5,887 nucleotides of DNA. It comes from Clostridiales bacterium. Its GTDB lineage: Bacteria; Bacillota; Clostridia; Lachnospirales; WRAX01. Below are positions 1 to 5,887 of this stretch, in pieces. The notes under the pieces are model-generated. The model was not told where the DNA came from. It saw nothing but the letters and a program-made list of their open reading frames with translations, and made no database searches. The stretch spans positions 1-5,887 of the forward strand of contig JAISHX010000149.1 of NCBI GenBank assembly GCA_031262335.1, in the 5' to 3' direction. Every line of letters begins with the position of its first letter. Within the stretch, counting starts at the first letter, position 1. Position numbers and translations under genes: made by a program.

Positions 1-368
1 TTTTGTTCTTGCGGAAGAGCATTTATTGCTTCTGTAAGTTCTTTTCTTGTTTCTGCCTCCGTCAAAGCACGTTCCGGAGTGAGTTCGTCTGATTGAAATT
101 GAAAGTTCGGGCTTTCATCATCATTTTGTTCATCAATAGAAAGTTCGGGTTTTCTTTTTCTGATTAAGTCAATGCTTTTATTATTTGCAACTCGGCAAAG
201 CCAGCCTGTCAGTGCTTTGTCATTTTCCCAAATGCCCATATGGCGGTAAGCCTGTAAAAAAACTTCCTGTGTTGCGTCAAGTGCGTCGGAATGGTTTGCA
301 GTAATACGATAGCATACGGTATATACTAATTTTTCATATTTGTTTACAATTACTTCAAAATCGCTCAT
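1..368 (-). CDS. ECF-family RNA polymerase sigma factor (partial, C-terminus off the left edge)
   Basis: My translation of the reverse strand gives 122 codons without a stop, starting MSDFEVIVNKYEKLVYTVCY. Residues 9-73 look like sigma-70 region 2: DATQEVFLQAY (31-41) is the helix that binds core polymerase, and WLCRVANNKSIDLIRKRK (56-73) covers the -10 recognition helix. An acidic, Gln/Asn-rich linker follows (about 74-105), then the start of region 4 (ETRKELTEAINALPQEQ, about 106-122). The helix-turn-helix that reads the -35 element lies outside the window. The small size, the lack of region 1 and the region 2-linker-region 4 order are those of ECF sigmas (family knowledge). The ATG at 368-366 is preceded by AAGGAGGG (382-375) with a 6-base gap, which fixes the start. 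The gene is divergent from the sugar operon. Its target genes and any anti-sigma partner cannot be seen, and a regulatory link to the operon is unproven. Confidence 0.93.
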   Translation of the reverse strand, partial: MSDFEVIVNKYEKLVYTVCYRITANHSDALDATQEVFLQAYRHMGIWENDKALTGWLCRVANNKSIDLIRKRKPELSIDEQNDDESPNFQFQSDELTPERALTEAETRKELTEAINALPQEQ

Positions 369-515
369 ATACGACCCTCCTTAGAGCCTGTTTAATTTGG
401 GCGAAGCTGTGCATACGCCACAAATTTTCCGTTGCAATATTGGAATATAAGGTCAACATCTTTGTTATTATGCAAAAAATTTCTGATATTTATTAAAAGT
501 CATTACAATTCCGGC

Positions 516-527
516 GTTTTGCAAAAC
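516..527. promoter_or_regulatory. 12-bp perfect palindrome, possible operator
   Basis: GTTTTGCAAAAC is its own reverse complement. It lies about 100 bp upstream of the operon -35 element and about 150 bp upstream of the sigma gene start. LacI-family regulators of sugar operons bind even-length palindromes of this general size, though theirs usually have a CG centre while this has GC. No regulator gene is in the window, so an operator role is only a guess, and AT-rich DNA produces short palindromes by chance. Confidence 0.3.
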
Positions 528-570
528 AATGCGTTCTGTCAATGATAACATTACCACTCAACTTTTTCAA

Positions 571-583
571 TCGAAAAATTCGA
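571..583. repeat. 13-bp odd palindrome TCGAA-AAA-TTCGA
   Basis: Two perfect 5-bp arms (571-575 and 579-583) are separated by AAA. It sits about 45 bp upstream of the -35 element of the operon promoter, where an activator could bind. No known consensus was matched, and chance occurrence is possible in this AT-rich stretch. Confidence 0.25.
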
Positions 584-615
584 CAACAAACAACAAAAAC
601 ATTTTGTTTCCGTTG

Positions 616-628
616 AAGAATTTTTCTT
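616..628. repeat. 13-bp odd palindrome AAGAA-TTT-TTCTT overlapping the -35 element
   Basis: Two perfect 5-bp arms (616-620 and 624-628) are separated by TTT. The right arm runs into the TTGAAA -35 hexamer at 627-632, so a protein bound here could block or help polymerase. The low-complexity A/T content makes a chance palindrome quite likely. Confidence 0.22.
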
Positions 629-655
629 GAAAAATTTTGGAGCATGTGATAAAAT
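627..655 (+). promoter_or_regulatory. Sigma-A type promoter with extended -10 for the sugar operon
   Basis: TTGAAA (627-632, one mismatch to TTGACA) is followed by a 17-bp spacer and TAAAAT (650-655, one mismatch to TATAAT). TG at 647-648 gives a perfect extended -10. Transcription should start near 662, leaving a leader of about 60 bases before the ATG at 723. This is the best promoter match in the intergenic region and reads into the binding protein gene. It is a housekeeping-sigma element, so it gives no sign that the neighbouring ECF sigma drives the operon. Confidence 0.72.
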
Positions 656-722
656 ATATTTGATTACGATGGAGCGTAAAAGGTCGAAAATAAGACCAAA
701 TAGAAAAAAGGGGGATTTTTAA

Positions 723-2111
723 ATGTTGTACAAAAAAAGATTATTTCAGGGGGCGGCTCTTGCTGTAATATCCGCTCTCACGCTTACCGCTTGCGGCGGC
801 GGAACAGGACGCTCAAGTTCAGCAGTATCAAACAATACAAAAGCTAATACAAGCACAAGTAGCGGGACATCTTCCACGACAAATACGTCGAATTCGGCAG
901 ACACTTCAACAACCACAACAACTAATTCAAGCACTCCAATCAGACTTTTAAACGGAAAAGTTGAAATTGATGAACAGTTACAGCAGTACGCCTCAAATTA
1001 TGAGAAAAAAACCGGTCAGAAAGTTATTATCGAATCTGTTGGCGGCGGTGTTGATATTACTGCCACTATCAAAAATTACAATGCGGCGGGCAACATGCCT
1101 GACATTTTTGTTACAACTCCCGGGGATTTGTCGCAGTTCAGAGATTTGTACTATGATTTGAGCAACGAGCCGTGGGTTCAGGACACCGAAGCAGAAATGC
1201 TTGATAGTGAAGGACGTGTTGTTGGCGCACCGTATGCCGTTGAGGGAATAGGGCTTGTCTATAATGCGGATATACTTGCAAAAGCTGATATTAACCCTGA
1301 CACTCTTGTAAATATTAACGAACAAAGAGCGGCGTTTGAAAAACTTGACGCTATGAAAGATGAATTAGGATTACAATCTGTTATTTCTGTAGCGGCAGAA
1401 TCAGGACAGATGTACTGGTCAACGGGCAACCATATTTTTTCGGCTTATCTGACAATGGGCGTTGATGTTTCCGACAAAACATTGCTTAATGACCTTTTGG
1501 GCGGCAACATGGATGCCGAAAGACTGGGGCATCTTGCTGATTATTTCAAACTTCTTTGCTCGTATGCAGACCCGACAGTCCTTCTTTCGGGAACATATGA
1601 TGACCAACTTGCTTTGTTTGCGCAAGGAAAAGCAGCGTTTATTACTCAAGGCAACTGGATAGACCCGTCTTTGCCAACTTACGGCGCAACTTTTGACTGC
1701 GGTATTTTGCCTTACGCAATGTTTGAGGAAGATACCTCGGGTGTTACCGCTGACGCTCCGTCTTGGTGGGCAGTTTTCAAAGATGGCAAAAATGTTCCGG
1801 CATCAATTGCATTCCTTAATGATATTCTTATGAGTGACGAAGGCAGAAAAATGTTTGTTGAAGATGCGGGTGCAATTTCCGCTTTCAAGAGTAGCAAATA
1901 TGCGCCTTCAACGCCTGTTTCCGCTAATCTTTTCAAAAGAATGCAGGCAGGTCCGACTTACGCATGGGATTGGAGCTTTTTACCGGCAAGTATTTCACAA
2001 AATTCACTTGCTCCGGTGTTTGAACTTTATGCAAAGGACGAAATTACAAGAGATCAATTTGTATCTATGATTATGACATCGGTTACGGATTACGTTGCCG
2101 AAAATCAGTAA
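723..2111 (+). CDS. Sugar ABC transporter solute-binding lipoprotein (extracellular family 1)
   Basis: 462 residues. The N-terminus has a short basic stretch (KKR, 4-6), a hydrophobic core and the lipobox LTAC (21-24), so Cys24 should be lipidated and anchor the protein outside the membrane. Residues 25-72 form a Ser/Thr/Asn-rich tether. The mature domain starts near 75. Features typical of family 1 sugar-binding proteins include NMPDIFVTTP (124-133), YAVEGIGLVYN (171-181), the hallmark GKAAFITQGNWI (302-313) and WWAVF (348-352). Aromatics such as W232, W312 and W348-W349 may stack on sugar rings (inference). The start is set by AAGGGGG (708-714), 8 bases before the ATG. The gene comes first in an operon with two permeases and GH13 glucosidases, so an alpha-gluco-oligosaccharide is the likely ligand. 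The exact sugar cannot be read from sequence. A strong hairpin follows the stop codon. Confidence 0.95.
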   Translation: MLYKKRLFQGAALAVISALTLTACGGGTGRSSSAVSNNTKANTSTSSGTSSTTNTSNSADTSTTTTTNSSTPIRLLNGKVEIDEQLQQYASNYEKKTGQKVIIESVGGGVDITATIKNYNAAGNMPDIFVTTPGDLSQFRDLYYDLSNEPWVQDTEAEMLDSEGRVVGAPYAVEGIGLVYNADILAKADINPDTLVNINEQRAAFEKLDAMKDELGLQSVISVAAESGQMYWSTGNHIFSAYLTMGVDVSDKTLLNDLLGGNMDAERLGHLADYFKLLCSYADPTVLLSGTYDDQLALFAQGKAAFITQGNWIDPSLPTYGATFDCGILPYAMFEEDTSGVTADAPSWWAVFKDGKNVPASIAFLNDILMSDEGRKMFVEDAGAISAFKSSKYAPSTPVSANLFKRMQAGPTYAWDWSFLPASISQNSLAPVFELYAKDEITRDQFVSMIMTSVTDYVAENQ

Positions 2112-2123
2112 ATAAAGCGAGTT

Positions 2124-2152
2124 GAGCTTGGAGGCTTTCTGCCTCCAAGCTT
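2124..2152 (+). terminator. Strong intercistronic hairpin, probable partial terminator or mRNA-stabilising element
   Basis: AGCTTGGAGGC (2125-2135) pairs perfectly with GCCTCCAAGCT (2141-2151) around a 5-base loop TTTCT, with an extra G-U pair outside. Only a short TTTAAT follows, so the U-tract is poor for full termination. It starts 12 bases after the stop of the binding protein gene and ends 11 bases before the ribosome binding site of the permease gene. Such hairpins between binding protein and permease genes are known to raise the level of the first cistron by limiting read-through or 3' decay. Which of the two operates here cannot be told from sequence. Confidence 0.75.
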
Positions 2153-2163
2153 TAATGAATGAA

Positions 2164-2169
2164 AGGAGG
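2164..2169 (+). promoter_or_regulatory. Ribosome binding site that fixes a TTG start for the first permease
   Basis: AGGAGG lies 8 bases before TTG at 2178-2180. The nearer ATG at 2173 is only 3 bases away, is in another frame and stops after two codons (ATG ACT TGA). The TTG is therefore the best-supported start of the permease, which has no ATG in its frame until codon 33. Confidence 0.8.
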
Positions 2170-2177
2170 ACGATGAC

Positions 2178-3221
2178 TTGATTAAGGCGCGTTGGGGTAA
2201 ACCTTTTTCTGTTATACTTATTATACTGTCAGCGTTATGTATTATAACAACTTTAGTTATCGATGCGGCAGGCATGACGCTCAGTTACAGGGGACACGCA
2301 CTTATTGCAGGTATAGTCGGGCTTGCCGCCGGATTTTACTTTCTTCCGGTTAGCGAGGCGCGGCATATTAAAATAATAAACGTCTTGTTTCTGATACCCA
2401 TGGTGGGAACGTTTGCTGTGACCGTTATTATTCCGTTCCTTATGGGTATTTTTTATTCTACGACCGATTGGGACGGTATAAAATTTGAAAATTTCGTTGG
2501 CTTTGAAAATTACATCAATATGTTCAAAGAGCCTGACTACCTGTATTCATTCGGGATAACATTTCTGTTTACTGTTGTGAATATGGCATTAGTTAATTTT
2601 TTTGCGTTTGCACTGGCATTATTATGCACTTCAAATTCTAAAGTTACAGGGTTTTGTCGTGCGGCGTTTTTTATACCAAATTTAATAGGCGGTATTGTTC
2701 TTGGGTATGTATGGCAATTTATTTTTAATAAAGTTTTTATTCTTGCGGCTCCGCCAAGCATGCTTACGAATGCAAATCTTGCCCTTGTGGCAATACTTAT
2801 AGTAAGCACATGGCAATATTCAGGCTATATAATGATGATTTATATAACAGGGTTGCAAACGATTCCTAAAGACGTTATTGAGGCATCAGGCATTGACGGA
2901 GCAAGTTGGTGGCGGCAGCTTTTTAAGATAAAAATCCCGATGATAGCAAATACATTTACTGTATGCACATTTTTAACTTTAGTTAATTCTTTTAAACAAT
3001 TTGACCTTAATATTGCGCTTACAAACGGCGCGCCTCAACGTGTTATTGATGGCAGAGCTGTCTATGCGACGGAATTTCTTGCCCTAAATATATATAAAAC
3101 GGCAATAACAAAACATGATTATGCTATTGCTCAAACAAAAGCTATTTTATTCTTTGTTATTTTGGCGGTAATATCCATAACTCAAGTAGTGATAAGCAAA
3201 CGAAACGAGGTGGAAATATAA
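2178..3221 (+). CDS. Sugar ABC transporter permease, MalF/UgpA type, with two extra N-terminal membrane segments
   Basis: 347 residues, starting at TTG. It is an inner-membrane channel subunit that pairs with the next gene product. The EAA loop that docks on the ABC ATPase is clear: EASGIDGASWWRQLFKIKIP (235-254). By hydropathy I count eight membrane segments: about 10-29, 40-58, 67-94, 125-150, 159-183, 201-226, 259-279 and 321-340. Most single-domain permeases of this family are about 290-310 residues with six segments. The extra pair at 1-60 recalls the 8-segment E. coli MalF, but the large MalF periplasmic loop is not present. DWDG (97-100), close after the third segment, matches a common feature of the family. 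The stop overlaps the next start by one base (TAATG), indicating translational coupling. The sugar carried is inferred from the neighbouring GH13 enzymes. Confidence 0.93.
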   Translation: MIKARWGKPFSVILIILSALCIITTLVIDAAGMTLSYRGHALIAGIVGLAAGFYFLPVSEARHIKIINVLFLIPMVGTFAVTVIIPFLMGIFYSTTDWDGIKFENFVGFENYINMFKEPDYLYSFGITFLFTVVNMALVNFFAFALALLCTSNSKVTGFCRAAFFIPNLIGGIVLGYVWQFIFNKVFILAAPPSMLTNANLALVAILIVSTWQYSGYIMMIYITGLQTIPKDVIEASGIDGASWWRQLFKIKIPMIANTFTVCTFLTLVNSFKQFDLNIALTNGAPQRVIDGRAVYATEFLALNIYKTAITKHDYAIAQTKAILFFVILAVISITQVVISKRNEVEI

Positions 3222-4068
3222 TGAAAAAATTAAACCGAACTGTTATAACAATGGTTTCGTTGCTTATTGCAATAATTGTATTGTTGCCTTTTGTGCTTGT
3301 AGTCTTGAACTCTGCGAAATCAAGTGCGGAAATCGTTACAAGTCCTGTTGCATTTCCGTCTGACTTTTCACAACTATTTACAAATTTTTCAAGTGTAATT
3401 AAAAATCAAAATTTCAACTATTGGACTTCTTTTCTTACGTCATTTCTTGTAACATCCATATCTTTAGTGCTTTTAATTATATTTTCGTCAATGGCGGCAT
3501 GGGTTCTTTGCCGAAACAAAACAAAATGGTCGTCAATAATATTCTTGGGATTTATTGCGGCAATGACAATTCCTTTTCAGGTTGTAATGTTGCCGATGCT
3601 TTCTTCGTACAGAGCAATTCAAGATTTTACAGGAATAAAATTTCTCCAAAGTATCGGAGGACTTGTTTTTGCCTATCTTGGATTTGGAGGTTCAATGTCA
3701 ATATTTGTTTTACACGGCTTCGTTAAAGGTATTCCGTTGGAACTTGAAGAGGCGGCGGCAATTGACGGCTGTTCAAAAGAAGGAACATTTTTCAGGATAA
3801 TTTTTCCGCTTTTACGTCCTGTGCATGTAACACTCCTTATATTAAACGGAATATGGATTTGGAACGACTATTTGCTTCCATCACTAATGCTTGGATTAAG
3901 CGGAAATATTAAAACTCTTCCTGTTGCCGTTACATCGTTCGTTGGCTCTTTTGTAAAGCAGTGGGATTTAATTCTCTCGGCGGCATTTTTGGCGATGATA
4001 CCTATAATTATCTTGTTTATTTTTGCACAGAAACAAATTATTAAAGGAATGGTTGAAGGAGCTATTAA

Positions 4069-4072
<4 letters not shown>
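3221..4072 (+). CDS. Sugar ABC transporter permease, MalG type
   Basis: 283 residues, the usual size for MalG-like carbohydrate permeases. It is the second channel subunit, forming a heterodimer with the preceding permease. The EAA loop is EAAAIDGCSKEGTFFRIIFP (177-196), close to the family pattern EAAxIDGC. The C-terminus QKQIIKGMVEGAIK (270-283) matches the conserved Q-x(4)-KG-x(3)-GA-x-K tail of these permeases. Six hydrophobic segments are visible: about 8-30, 68-96, 104-127, 145-168, 200-220 and 250-270. The ATG at 3221 shares a base with the upstream stop and has GAGGTG (3208-3213) 7 bases before it. Its own stop overlaps the next gene by 4 bases (ATGA). No signs of truncation or frameshift. 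Confidence 0.95.

Positions 4073-5887
<1,815 letters not shown>

Larger units (their letters stand above)
369..722. other. Divergent intergenic region between the sigma factor gene and the sugar operon
   Basis: I see no protein-coding gene or structured RNA gene in these 354 bases. The right part is very AT-rich and carries the operon promoter (627-655) and a leader of about 60 bases. The middle carries short perfect palindromes at 516-527, 571-583 and 616-628. A weak inverted repeat, GGTC(682-685)/GACC(694-697) with an 8-base loop, lies in the leader. No confident sigma-A promoter for the leftward sigma gene was found; a weak ECF-like candidate on the minus strand is GAAC-N16-CGCC (536-513). 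No recognisable riboswitch or T-box was seen. Confidence 0.7.

Noticed and set aside
407..437. Minus-strand ECF promoter of the form TGCAAC...CGTA
   Set aside because: The boxes are separated by only 13 bp, about 3 bp short of what ECF sigmas use.
519..549. Second plus-strand promoter, TTGCAA with GATAAC
   Set aside because: The 19-bp spacer and poor -10 make it much weaker than the promoter at 627-655.
661..676. Catabolite repression (cre) site near the transcription start
   Set aside because: TGATTACGAT has the central CG and left half, but the right half lacks the required CA end and several positions mismatch.
682..697. Leader hairpin GGTC/GACC as an attenuator or riboswitch
   Set aside because: The stem has only 4 pairs around an 8-base loop and is not followed by a U-tract or an alternative structure that I can see.
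746..1325. Minus-strand open frames opposite the binding protein gene
   Set aside because: They lie antisense to a clearly real lipoprotein. Their translations are composition artefacts (a Val-rich run opposite the Thr-rich linker), and no ribosome binding site or family motif is seen.
2173..2181. ATG at 2173 as the permease start
   Set aside because: It is in another frame and stops after two codons. The TTG at 2178 is in frame and correctly spaced from AGGAGG.
3421..3726. 101-codon plus-strand frame inside the second permease gene
   Set aside because: It is out of frame within a permease whose EAA loop and C-terminal tail are intact. It has no ribosome binding site, and its residue make-up is not protein-like.

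Overview
The window is a piece of a low-GC, AT-rich genome. It most likely comes from a Gram-positive Firmicute, and a clostridial gut-type commensal fits best. The reasons are the strong AGGAGG-type ribosome binding sites, an SPase II lipobox followed by a long Ser/Thr/Asn linker on the binding protein, tightly packed genes and AT-rich codon use. The species cannot be named from the sequence.

Layout: (1) 1-368, minus strand: the 5' two-thirds of an ECF-type RNA polymerase sigma factor gene, running off the left edge. (2) 369-722: a divergent AT-rich intergenic region. It holds a good sigma-A type promoter (TTGAAA, 17 bp, extended -10 TGaTAAAAT) for the rightward operon and several short perfect palindromes that could be operators. 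(3) 723-5887, plus strand: a carbohydrate uptake and breakdown operon. It encodes a lipoprotein solute-binding protein, a MalF-type permease with two extra N-terminal membrane segments, a MalG-type permease, a complete cytoplasmic GH13 alpha-glucosidase with the marks of an oligo-1,6-glucosidase, and the first 58 codons of a second GH13 enzyme cut by the right edge.

How the genes fit together: the binding protein captures an alpha-gluco-oligosaccharide outside the cell and the two permeases carry it in. The cytoplasmic GH13 enzymes then cut it to glucose. The first enzyme has the Val after the nucleophile that is associated with alpha-1,6 linkages, and the second appears to belong to another GH13 branch. 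Together they would suit isomalto-oligosaccharides, panose or starch and glycogen branch fragments (inference). No ABC ATPase is present, so the energising subunit must lie downstream or be a shared MsmK/MalK-like protein encoded elsewhere. The four downstream genes overlap by 1 or 4 bases. The binding protein gene is instead set apart by a strong 11-bp hairpin that probably makes its transcript more abundant than the rest.

I see no convincing new biological system here. The points most worth following up are the hairpin after the binding protein gene, the 8-segment permease, the paired GH13 enzymes, the absent ATPase, and the palindromes between the sigma gene and the operon.
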